The notes under the pieces were generated by a model that made no database searches, was not told the DNA's origin, and was given only the letters and a program-made list of their open reading frames with translations. Positions 34,093 through 42,249 of a DNA stretch of 64,000 nucleotides are shown here, piece by piece. This DNA comes from Candidatus Saccharimonadota bacterium. GTDB lineage: Bacteria; Patescibacteriota; Saccharimonadia; Saccharimonadales; Saccharimonadaceae. Made by a program: the position numbers and the translations under genes. The DNA is taken from NCBI GenBank assembly GCA_016866755.1, contig VGLK01000001.1, positions 124,001-188,000 of the forward strand, read 5' to 3'. Each line of letters begins with the position of its first letter. Within the stretch, counting starts at the first letter, position 1.

Positions 34093-37000
34093 ATGGATAC
34101 CGCTACGCAGTCAACGCCTCTAGTAGAGTTAGCGCCACAATTGATGGCGTCTGATTATGTGCACCTTCATAACCATACCCATCATTCGCTACTTGATGGT
34201 TTGACAAAAATTCCAGCACTCGTTAATCGCGTAAAAGAACTTGGTATGAATGCGGTGGCTATTACTGACCACGGAACAATGAGCGGCACGATTGAGATGC
34301 TAAAGGCCGCACAAGATGCGGATGTAAAGCCCATTTTTGGCATGGAAGCATACGTAGCAGCGCGTTCGCGTCATGACCGCGACCCTCAAAAAGACAAAGC
34401 GCGTTACCACCTTATTATTTTGGCAATGAATAATACTGGCTATAGTAATCTTATGCAACTTTCAACTAAGGCTAATCTTGAAGGTATGTACTATAAGCCG
34501 CGTATTGATCGTGAATTACTTGAACAGTATAACGAGGGCTTAATTATTTTAAGTGCTTGTGCCAGCGGAGAGTTAGGCGAGCAACTACGCAACAATAATT
34601 ATGAAGAGGCTAAAAAAATTGCCAGCTGGTACAAGGGCGTGTTTGGCGATCGGTACTACTTAGAGCTTCAAGATCATGGTCATCCGGAATGTCCGGCAAA
34701 ATGGGACGTGCAAGTAGGCATTAATGCGGGGCTAGAGCGATTGTCGGCTGAGCTTGATATTCCGTGTGTAGTAACAAGCGACGGCCACTATCTCGATCAC
34801 GACGATCAAGATTCACACGAAATTTTGCTGTGTGTTGGCACTGGTGCGTATCTTTCAGATGAAAAGCGCATGAGTCTGAAAGATTTTGAGTTACACGTAA
34901 CCGACCCCAAAGAAATTATTGAACGCTGGAGTAAAACGCACCCAGAGGCCATACGTAATACTAAGCGTATTGCCGATCGTTGCCATGTAGAAATCGAGTT
35001 AGGTAAAATTTTAATTCCAGAATTTCCTGTGCCAGAAGGTATGACCGAAAAAACCTTTCTCGACAAACTTGTATATGAAGGTATGGCGTTTCGCTATTTA
35101 GGTGAAAGGCCAGAATCGGCTAAAGAGATGACGAACGAAGAAATTCGTAGTCGTCTGACCGACGCCCAAGTTGAGCGCCTTGATATGGAGTTTGGCGTAC
35201 TCGATAAAATGGGTTACAACGGCTACTTTTTAATTGTGCAAGATTTTATTAACTGGGGGAAGGGTCAGGGGATTATTTTTGGGCCAGGTCGAGGCAGCGC
35301 TGCTGGATCGATTATTGCCTATGCGCTTAATATAACCGATTTAGATCCGCTTAAATACGATCTTCTGTTTGAGCGTTTTCTTAACCCAGACCGTATTTCT
35401 ATGCCAGATATTGACATTGATATTCAAGACACGCGCCGTGGTGAGGTGATTGAGTATTGCGCTGAAAAATACGGGCGCGAGCGGGTTACGAACATTGGCA
35501 CCTTTGGAACTATGGCGGCACGCGCAGCCGTACGTGATGTGGCTCGAGTGCTACAGGTACCGTATGCCGAGAGTGATCGTTTGGCTAAGTTGGTTCCACC
35601 GCCTGTACAGGGGCGACACATTCCGCTTTCTATTAGCGTAAAAGATGATCCTGATCTTAAGAAAGAATATGAAAATAGTCCTACCGCCAAAGAGGTGTTT
35701 GATTTTGCAATGAGACTAGAGGGTACTATGCGCTCGCATGGCGTACATGCTGCCGGTGTGGTTATTGCGCCCGACGATGTAGTTAAATATGTACCACTCG
35801 AAATGGCACAAAAAGGTGTGGTAGCTACGCAGTTTCCAATGGGCCCGGTTGAAGAGTTGGGGCTACTAAAAATGGATTTTCTTGGCCTCTCAAATTTAAC
35901 AATTATTAATAACGCACTGCGAATTATTAAGCGTGTGTACGGTGATGATATCGACTTATCAAAACTACCACTCGACGACGAAGAAACCTATAAGCTTTTT
36001 CAACGTGGTGATACAACAGGGGTATTTCAGCTTGAATCGGCTGGTATGAAGCGTTATTTGCGCGCTTTAAAACCAAACGTGTTCGAAGATATTATCGCCA
36101 TGGTGGCGTTGTATCGTCCGGGGCCAATGCAGTTTATCGATAGTTTTATTCGCCGCAAACATGGTGAAGAAGAAATTACCTATTTGCACTCAGGTATGGA
36201 AAACTCGCTTAAAAATACGTATGGAATTTTAGTCTACCAAGAGCAGTTTATGCAGATATCTAAAGAGTGGTGTGGCTTTACTGGCGGCCAGGCAGATACA
36301 TTGCGAAAGGCGGTAGGTAAAAAGAAAATTGATCTTATGCGTAAAGTTAAGGTTGAGTTTGTTGAGGGCGCCATGAAGGTGAGTGGCGCCAAAAAAGAAA
36401 CTGCCGAGACATTTTGGGATCAGCTGGAAGAATTTGCAAACTACTGTTTTAATAAGTCGCACGCCGCATGTTACGGATTGATTTCGTATTGGACGGCGTA
36501 TTTAAAGGCGCACTACCCAGATGCTTTTATGGCGGCGCTTATGACGAGTGACCGTGACGATACGGAACGTTTAGCTATTGAAATTTCAGAATGTAAACAT
36601 ATGGGCATTGATGTGCTAGCGCCAGATGTGAACGAGTCGTTTAATGAATTTGCTGTGGTGCCGGGAAAAAATCAGATTAGATTTGGTATGGCGGCGGTAA
36701 AAGGTGTGGGCGAGGCGGCAGTAGAAGAGGTAATTCGTGCGCGCGAAGCAAACGGAAAATTTCAAACAATTGAGAATTTTGCCCGTACGGTAGCCACCTC
36801 AAAGTTTAACCGAAAAGCATGGGATTCGCTCATTAAATCTGGCGGGTTTGATGCACTTGGAGATCGATCCGACCTACTATTTAACCTTGAGACAATTACC
36901 GGATTCGCATCTAAAATTCAAAAAGAAGCGGCTAGCGGGCAAACCGATATTTTTGGTATGCTTGGGGCTGAGTCGAGTGTTGCAGTGCAGTCGCAGTTGC

Positions 37001-37845
37001 AACTGCAAGCCGCTCCAGCGAAACACACCGATAAAGAGCGACTAACTTGGGAGCGCGAATTGCTTGGGCTGTATGTGTCTGCGCATCCGCTCGACAACTA
37101 CGATACTTATTTTCAGGAGCAATCAGTTCCGTTGTCGCGGGTAACGGCAGATATTGACGGGCGAAATATTACGATTGGCGGGTTAGTATCGACGGTTCGA
37201 ACGATTATCACTAAATCTGGCACAAAAATGGCGTTTGTAAAACTAGAAGACAAGACAAACGAAGCCGAAATAGTAGTGTTTCCTAATTTATTCGAGCAAG
37301 TAGGCGCGCGTTTGCAGCAAGATACGGTGTTGCGAGTGAATGGCAAAGTGAATGCTCGTGATCGCGAAGGTAATTTGCGCGATGAGGCGAGTATTATAGC
37401 GAACGAAATTATTGAAGTAACTGATGAAGAGTTGCGAAATTATGAATCAACCGGCCGTAAAATGGATGCTCCAAAAATGAGTGGCAAAGTAAAAGCCATG
37501 AAGGTTGCAGAGTATAAAGCAGCAAAATTGGGTAAACCGCTTGCAAAAAAAACCGCACCACGATCTGAAGCCGAAACTAAAGTAGACGAGACACCGCGTC
37601 CGGCACCCATTCAGGATATTGCGCCACCAAAAATTGTGTATGTGCGCATTGTAAACCCTGAAGACGTTGTCATGCTCGAGGGTTTAAAGCAGCACTGCAC
37701 GCAGCACAGCGGTGGACTAGAAATAATTTTAGTGGTTGGGGGGAATAAATCGGCTATGCGTTTACCGTTTAAGGTAGACGGAAGCGATGAGTTGGTTGCA
37801 AAATTAGTTAAGCTTTGCGGTGAAGATGCGGTGGTTGTAAAGTAG
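34093..37845 (+). CDS. dnaE: DNA polymerase III alpha subunit
   Basis: Replicative DNA polymerase, 1250 residues. The PHP domain opens with HLHNHTHHSLLDG and includes AITDHGTMSG. The palm has GPGRGSAAGSIIAYAL and the catalytic PDIDIDIQD; fingers and tandem HhH regions follow (LYRPGPMQFID, YQEQFMQISKEWCGF, SHAACYGLISYWTAYLKAHYP in parts). An OB-fold domain lies near 1020-1100. The C-terminal 120 residues hold a basic linker and a final domain (VMLEGLKQHC to the end). No intein is present. It abuts the convergent SpoU gene with no spacer (TAG then CTA). Confidence 0.96.
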   Translation: MDTATQSTPLVELAPQLMASDYVHLHNHTHHSLLDGLTKIPALVNRVKELGMNAVAITDHGTMSGTIEMLKAAQDADVKPIFGMEAYVAARSRHDRDPQKDKARYHLIILAMNNTGYSNLMQLSTKANLEGMYYKPRIDRELLEQYNEGLIILSACASGELGEQLRNNNYEEAKKIASWYKGVFGDRYYLELQDHGHPECPAKWDVQVGINAGLERLSAELDIPCVVTSDGHYLDHDDQDSHEILLCVGTGAYLSDEKRMSLKDFELHVTDPKEIIERWSKTHPEAIRNTKRIADRCHVEIELGKILIPEFPVPEGMTEKTFLDKLVYEGMAFRYLGERPESAKEMTNEEIRSRLTDAQVERLDMEFGVLDKMGYNGYFLIVQDFINWGKGQGIIFGPGRGSAAGSIIAYALNITDLDPLKYDLLFERFLNPDRISMPDIDIDIQDTRRGEVIEYCAEKYGRERVTNIGTFGTMAARAAVRDVARVLQVPYAESDRLAKLVPPPVQGRHIPLSISVKDDPDLKKEYENSPTAKEVFDFAMRLEGTMRSHGVHAAGVVIAPDDVVKYVPLEMAQKGVVATQFPMGPVEELGLLKMDFLGLSNLTIINNALRIIKRVYGDDIDLSKLPLDDEETYKLFQRGDTTGVFQLESAGMKRYLRALKPNVFEDIIAMVALYRPGPMQFIDSFIRRKHGEEEITYLHSGMENSLKNTYGILVYQEQFMQISKEWCGFTGGQADTLRKAVGKKKIDLMRKVKVEFVEGAMKVSGAKKETAETFWDQLEEFANYCFNKSHAACYGLISYWTAYLKAHYPDAFMAALMTSDRDDTERLAIEISECKHMGIDVLAPDVNESFNEFAVVPGKNQIRFGMAAVKGVGEAAVEEVIRAREANGKFQTIENFARTVATSKFNRKAWDSLIKSGGFDALGDRSDLLFNLETITGFASKIQKEAASGQTDIFGMLGAESSVAVQSQLQLQAAPAKHTDKERLTWERELLGLYVSAHPLDNYDTYFQEQSVPLSRVTADIDGRNITIGGLVSTVRTIITKSGTKMAFVKLEDKTNEAEIVVFPNLFEQVGARLQQDTVLRVNGKVNARDREGNLRDEASIIANEIIEVTDEELRNYESTGRKMDAPKMSGKVKAMKVAEYKAAKLGKPLAKKTAPRSEAETKVDETPRPAPIQDIAPPKIVYVRIVNPEDVVMLEGLKQHCTQHSGGLEIILVVGGNKSAMRLPFKVDGSDELVAKLVKLCGEDAVVVK

Positions 37846-38340
37846 CTAAAGTTCGATGGCTAGTTTGTAGAGCGCGATGCCAGCGGCAACACTTACGTTA
37901 AACGATTCTTTTTGGCCTTTCATTGGTATTTCAACTAGCGTGTCGCATAATTCAAGGTGTTCAGCGCTAATACCGTTAACTTCTTCTCCCAGTAGGAGCG
38001 CTACAGTAGATGAGGGTTTAAGGTTTGAGAGTGGTACACTGTTTTCATTTAGCTCAAGACCAATAAGCTGAGTTGAGGGGTGAGCGAGTCGCCACTCTTC
38101 TAGTGATTCGTAATGAGATATAGTAATGAGTTTTTCTGCGCCGAGTGCAGTTTTATGAATTTGCAATGTAAGTTTATTAGCAATATGGGGCAAACGTTTA
38201 TCGCCCGCAGCTAAAAGCGGATACGGTGTGTAGCCACTACATATAAGTTCGCTTACACCAAACCCTTCGCAGGTGCGAATAATCGACCCAATATTATGAG
38301 TTGAACGGATATTGTGAGCGATTACGGTGATATTCGGCAT
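37846..38340 (-). CDS. SpoU/TrmH-family RNA 2'-O-methyltransferase
   Basis: A 164-residue SPOUT methyltransferase, catalytic domain only. Motif 1 is VIAHNIRSTHNIGSIIRTCEGFG with the conserved Asn and Arg, motif 2 is VALLLGEEVNGIS, and motif 3 is VEIPMKGQKESFNVSVAAGIALY, forming the S-adenosylmethionine knot. The precise tRNA or rRNA target cannot be told; it lacks the N-terminal substrate-binding domain of RlmB. An extended -10 ten bases upstream suggests a leaderless mRNA divergent from pilB. Confidence 0.9.
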   Translation of the reverse strand: MPNITVIAHNIRSTHNIGSIIRTCEGFGVSELICSGYTPYPLLAAGDKRLPHIANKLTLQIHKTALGAEKLITISHYESLEEWRLAHPSTQLIGLELNENSVPLSNLKPSSTVALLLGEEVNGISAEHLELCDTLVEIPMKGQKESFNVSVAAGIALYKLAIEL

Positions 38341-38350
38341 TGCATGTTTA

Positions 38351-38390
38351 AGTATATCACTGCATGGTGCTTATGTTTTTGTGCTATAGT
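38351..38390. promoter_or_regulatory. divergent leaderless promoters of the SpoU gene and pilB
   Basis: Minus strand: TGATATACT (38351-38359) ends ten bases before ATG 38340. Plus strand: TGCTATAGT (38382-38390) ends eleven bases before ATG 38402. Neither has an SD. Confidence 0.6.
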
Positions 38391-38401
38391 AAACATAAGT
38401 T

Positions 38402-40024
38402 ATGGACGAACAAAAAATCCAATCTCGCCGCCGCGATGGCGATGAACAGGCTACTCAAAAGCGCGCTGGTATTTTAGGGCTACAATATATTGATATGCGT
38501 GGCATTGAGGAGACACTGCCTCTAGTGGTCAATCTTGTAGCGGTTGAAGATATGTACAAACATAAAATGGTGCCGCTGATTGAAGGAGGTGGTAGTGAAC
38601 CTTTTCAATTTGGTGTAACATCGCAAACACCACGATCTGTTTTAGAACAGATGAGTAAAGAATACTCAGATAGCGGAAAGCAGATTGCGTTTTATCTAAT
38701 TTCGCTTAGTGCTTTCCGTGCCATGATGTTGCGCTTTGATCCGCCGAAAAAAATTGTGTACGACGACATTGTAGTGGCTCAAGATGGCGCAAGCGATACG
38801 ATTGCCGCCGTAAGCGCCACACTAAACTCGGTGGGAAGCGATGAGGTTTTCGAATATTTAATTGATCAAGCCGATAGACTTGGTGCGAGCGATATTCATA
38901 TTGAAAACCAACGGACACAAATTCGGGTTAGAATGCGTATCGACGGTGCGCTGCACGAGGTGGCGGAGCTACACAAAGAACGTTACCGAGTAATTATGGC
39001 GACAATTGGTAGCCGAGCAAATATTTCTACGGCTGCAAAAACACCGCAATCTGGTCATATGCAGCAAGATATTCATCGCTCGGGTGCTTCGCATCTTCTA
39101 AATATCCGCATAGAAACGGTGCCAACTATGTACGGCCAAGACGCTGTAATGCGTTTGTTTAATTTCGATGAAAGTCTGCTACAGCTAGATGTGCTTGGTA
39201 TTGGAGAAAATGAGCGTAAACAAATTGATGAAATTATTTCTCACCCCCGCGGTATGGTGCTGATGGTGGGCCCAACAGGAAGTGGTAAATCGACAACGCT
39301 TTATAGTATGCTGAACGCACTTAATACGTCGGATAGAAAAATTATTACCCTAGAAGATCCTGTTGAATACGGCATTACGGGCGTAACGCAAATCCCGATC
39401 GATACCACCGGAGGCCAAACTTTTGCCGATGGCCTCAGGAGCGTGCTGCGCCTTGACCCAGACGTAGTGATGGTTGGTGAGGTGCGCGATAAAGAGACGG
39501 CAAAAACTGCGATTCAAGCCTCTATTACGGGGCATCTGGTACTTTCGAGTTTCCATGCTAATTCAACAGCTACGGCGTTTAGTCGAATGATTGATCTTAT
39601 TGGTGTAAACCCAATTTTTAGTTCAGCTATTCGGCTTGTTATTGCACAACGGCTGGTTCGCCGATTACACAACCCAACTAAGCAGGCCTACTCGCCTGAT
39701 GACGCAACGGTTGCCTGGATTAAATCTGCACTTAAAGATTTACCAGATCATATAGCACAACCTGATTATGAAAATATGCAACTTTGGAAACCGATTCCTT
39801 CTGATGATGCACCGTTCGGCTATAAGGGGCGAGTGGTTATTATGGAGCAAATGGTAGTAAATGAGTCGATCCAAAAGTACTTGCGTGGTGAAATTATTGA
39901 TGTGCACAGTGAAACAATTGAAGCGCAGGCTAAGAAAGATGGCATGGTAACACTTTTACAAGCGGGCGTGCTCGCGGCACTGCGCGGCGAAACCACTATC
40001 GAAGAGATAAACAGAGTTATATAA
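38402..40024 (+). CDS. Type IV pilus assembly ATPase (GspE/PilB family)
   Basis: Hexameric ATPase that powers pilin polymerisation at the inner membrane. The N-terminal 140 residues form a divergent MshEN-like region. The motor domain has QADRLGASDIHIEN, Walker A GPTGSGKST (about 290-298), the Asp box EDPVEYGI, Walker B region LDPDVVMVGEVRD and the His box TGHLVLSSFHANST. The C-terminus lacks the zinc-binding tetracysteine usual in PilB/GspE (LVRRLHNPTKQAYSP appears at that site). No other pilus gene is adjacent. In Saccharibacteria such pili have been linked to attachment and motility. Confidence 0.9.
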   Translation: MDEQKIQSRRRDGDEQATQKRAGILGLQYIDMRGIEETLPLVVNLVAVEDMYKHKMVPLIEGGGSEPFQFGVTSQTPRSVLEQMSKEYSDSGKQIAFYLISLSAFRAMMLRFDPPKKIVYDDIVVAQDGASDTIAAVSATLNSVGSDEVFEYLIDQADRLGASDIHIENQRTQIRVRMRIDGALHEVAELHKERYRVIMATIGSRANISTAAKTPQSGHMQQDIHRSGASHLLNIRIETVPTMYGQDAVMRLFNFDESLLQLDVLGIGENERKQIDEIISHPRGMVLMVGPTGSGKSTTLYSMLNALNTSDRKIITLEDPVEYGITGVTQIPIDTTGGQTFADGLRSVLRLDPDVVMVGEVRDKETAKTAIQASITGHLVLSSFHANSTATAFSRMIDLIGVNPIFSSAIRLVIAQRLVRRLHNPTKQAYSPDDATVAWIKSALKDLPDHIAQPDYENMQLWKPIPSDDAPFGYKGRVVIMEQMVVNESIQKYLRGEIIDVHSETIEAQAKKDGMVTLLQAGVLAALRGETTIEEINRVI

Positions 40025-40133
40025 GTTTCACCCAATCTTAGATACTGGCCTTGGCCTGTAGCCTTTCAATAATTACAAAAGTATGCTAAAGTAAGTAACT
40101 GATTGTATATATAAAAGATAAGCGAGAGATAAG

Positions 40134-40565
40134 ATGAGTTTTGCATTAATTCAAAAAGTAAACGACGAGCAGAAAAAACACGATGTAGTTGCCGTTCGCA
40201 GCGGTGATACTGTTCGGGTTCACCAAAAAATTAAAGAAGGCAACAAAGAGCGTGTGCAGGTATTTGAAGGCGTGGTTATTCGAACCGACAACAAACAATC
40301 GCACACTTCACGAATTACTGTTCGTAAGATTGCTAGCGGTGTTGGTGTTGAGAAAAGCTTTTTACTTCATAGCCCGCTCGTAGAAAAAGTAGAAGTTGTT
40401 CGACGTTCAAAAGTTCGCCGTAACTACCTGTCGTTCCTTCGTAACCGTAGCGGTAAAAGCGCCCGCCTTGCAGCTGTTAAGTTTGATCGCGAGGCGATTA
40501 ACACAGTAAAAGAAGCGCCGGTAGCTAAACAAAAGACAGAAGAGTCTACTGACGAAGCTAAGTAG
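40134..40565 (+). CDS. rplS: Ribosomal protein bL19
   Basis: Large-subunit protein at the interface with the small subunit. The conserved core covers residues 1-110: RSGDTVRVHQKIKEGNKERVQVFEG then VIRTDNKQSHTSRITVRKIASGVGVEKSF and the final SKVRRNYLSFLRNRSGKSARL (all in parts). About 33 extra C-terminal residues (Ala/Lys/Glu-rich) extend beyond the standard length. SD GCGAGAGATAAG precedes ATG 40134, and a terminator follows directly. Confidence 0.95.
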   Translation: MSFALIQKVNDEQKKHDVVAVRSGDTVRVHQKIKEGNKERVQVFEGVVIRTDNKQSHTSRITVRKIASGVGVEKSFLLHSPLVEKVEVVRRSKVRRNYLSFLRNRSGKSARLAAVKFDREAINTVKEAPVAKQKTEESTDEAK

Positions 40566-40581
40566 TTTCGTAAAACTATAC

Positions 40582-40611
40582 AAAAAATCCGCATCATAGC
40601 GGATTTTTTAT
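40582..40611. terminator. terminator after rplS
   Basis: AAAAAATCCGC - ATCATA - GCGGATTTTTTA is a symmetrical stem with A and T tracts, 16 bases after the rplS stop. Confidence 0.85.
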
Positions 40612-40714
40612 TTGCTGATGCTATTAACACGGAACTTAATATGACTAATAAATTTATGTAAATAAAGCCGTCGAGTCACGAAATTGCAAATATAACGGCA
40701 CCACAACACAGCAC

Positions 40715-40723
40715 TGCTATAAT
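40715..40723 (+). promoter_or_regulatory. extended -10 box of the rnhB-yraN gene, leaderless start
   Basis: TGCTATAAT, a perfect extended -10, ends six bases before ATG 40730. An in-frame TTG at 40724 is too close to be used. Confidence 0.7.
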
Positions 40724-40729
40724 TTGTAT

Positions 40730-41677
40730 ATGATATTAGGCATAGACGAAGTTGGGCGTGGGCCGTGGGCGGGGCCGTTGGTAATTGGTGCGGTTGTTTT
40801 GGGCAGCACTGAGATTGATGGGCTAACGGATAGTAAAAAGCTGTCTATGAAACGACGAGAGCTGTTGTGTGATGAAATTTATAGTAAAGCATCTGCCGTA
40901 GGCTTGGGATGGGTTTCAGCAGCAGAAATTGATGAGATTGGTTTAAGCACCAGTCTCGCTTTGGCTACTCGGCGAGCGGTTGAACAAATAACACAGCCGT
41001 ATCATGAAATTATTATTGACGGTACGATTAACTTTTTGCGTGACACAGCTAAAGGTCCGTACGTTACGACGCTTAAAAAGGCTGACCTACTTATTCCAAG
41101 CGTAAGTGCCGCCTCGATAGTAGCAAAGGTGGCGCGCGATAGATACATGGCGGAACAGGGTAAACTGTATCCAGAATACGGTTTTGATGCCCATGTTGGC
41201 TATGGCACGGCTGCGCACCGAGCTGCCATAGAAATGTATGGTGTAACGCCGCTACATAGGCTTAGCTTTGCGCCTTTGCAAAAGTATAGAACTTCAAGCA
41301 AAAGCGAGCCTGTTTCTGGCAAAGATACTTATTGGCACACTACAGAAGCTGGGCAGCGCGGTGAGGCGGCGGTTGTCTCTTTTCTTGAGATAAGCGGACA
41401 TACAATTTTAGCAAAAAATTGGAAAACCAAGTACTGTGAAATTGATATTATTTCGCGACTAGAGTCGACCATATATTTTACGGAAGTAAAATATCGTCGA
41501 ACACATAAACAGGGCGATGGATTGGCGGCAATTACACCAAGTAAAGTACGCCAAATGAAATTTGCTACTACGGTGTATATGCAGCGCTACGGATTGAATG
41601 CTAGCAATTTACGTCTTGCGGTTGCAAGTGTAACGGGTGAAAATTATGCGGTTGAAACGTGGTTTGCGCTCGACTAG
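40730..41677 (+). CDS. rnhB: Ribonuclease HII fused to a YraN/UPF0102 nuclease-like domain
   Basis: The first 190 residues are RNase HII, which removes ribonucleotides and RNA primers from DNA. Its acidic residues are Asp6-Glu7 (GIDEVGRG), Asp97 (IIIDG) and Asp119 (KKADLLIPSVSAASIVAKV). A short linker leads to a YraN domain (about 200-315) with the endonuclease-like pattern GQRGE (Glu212), CEIDII (Asp239) and FTEVKYRR (Glu252, Lys254). In many bacteria rnhB and yraN are neighbours; here they form one chain of 315 residues without stop or frameshift. The stop shares CTAG with the convergent tsaC. Confidence 0.92.
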   Translation: MILGIDEVGRGPWAGPLVIGAVVLGSTEIDGLTDSKKLSMKRRELLCDEIYSKASAVGLGWVSAAEIDEIGLSTSLALATRRAVEQITQPYHEIIIDGTINFLRDTAKGPYVTTLKKADLLIPSVSAASIVAKVARDRYMAEQGKLYPEYGFDAHVGYGTAAHRAAIEMYGVTPLHRLSFAPLQKYRTSSKSEPVSGKDTYWHTTEAGQRGEAAVVSFLEISGHTILAKNWKTKYCEIDIISRLESTIYFTEVKYRRTHKQGDGLAAITPSKVRQMKFATTVYMQRYGLNASNLRLAVASVTGENYAVETWFALD

Positions 41678-42240
41678 CGTAAGCGTTCAGTTTTGTGTGC
41701 TAGTGTGTCGTAGCGAATTAGTTGTGATGGCGGAGTGTTTAGTGGTACTTCGCCGCCGTCTATGTAAAAATCAACTAAGTCGCCAAAATAGGTATGAGCC
41801 TCATTGATAGAATGGGCGGGTGTTAATCCTTCTGGGTTTGCGCTGGGTGCGATGAGGGGACCAGTTTTGTCGATAAGTTGACATAACAAAGGGGAATTTG
41901 GTAGTCGATAAGCTACAGACATATTGCCGCGCTGCAGCCACTGTGGCGCGTTAACGCTCGGTAAAATAACACTTACTGCAGCAGGCCACACGCTACTAAG
42001 GTAGGCGATTGTATCCGCGTCATAATAATCATACAGCTGCCCGAGCGATGATATAAGTATGATTGGAGACTTTGTTGGCGTGCGACCTTTTACTGTGTAG
42101 ACACGCTCTACTGCTAGGTTGTCACTTGCTTTCGCTACTACACCATAGAGTGTGTCGGTGCGAAGAACGCCAATACCACCTGGCTTGTTTAAAAAGCCTA
42201 TGGCATCGTTTTGGCTTGTTAATATAGGTGCAGTAGACAT
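41674..42240 (-). CDS. tsaC: L-threonylcarbamoyladenylate synthase (Sua5/YrdC/TsaC)
   Basis: Makes threonylcarbamoyl-AMP for the t6A modification at position 37 of ANN-decoding tRNAs. The 188-residue YrdC domain shows RTDTLYGVVAKA, the KGRTPTKSPIILI motif (lysines and arginine that bind carbonate and nucleotide), SVAYRLPNSPLL and GPLIAPSANPEG. It lies ten bases after pepN and is probably co-transcribed with it. Its end overlaps the rnhB-yraN gene tail to tail by four bases. Confidence 0.92.
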   Translation of the reverse strand: MSTAPILTSQNDAIGFLNKPGGIGVLRTDTLYGVVAKASDNLAVERVYTVKGRTPTKSPIILISSLGQLYDYYDADTIAYLSSVWPAAVSVILPSVNAPQWLQRGNMSVAYRLPNSPLLCQLIDKTGPLIAPSANPEGLTPAHSINEAHTYFGDLVDFYIDGGEVPLNTPPSQLIRYDTLAHKTERLR

Positions 42241-42249
42241 GGTCTTACA

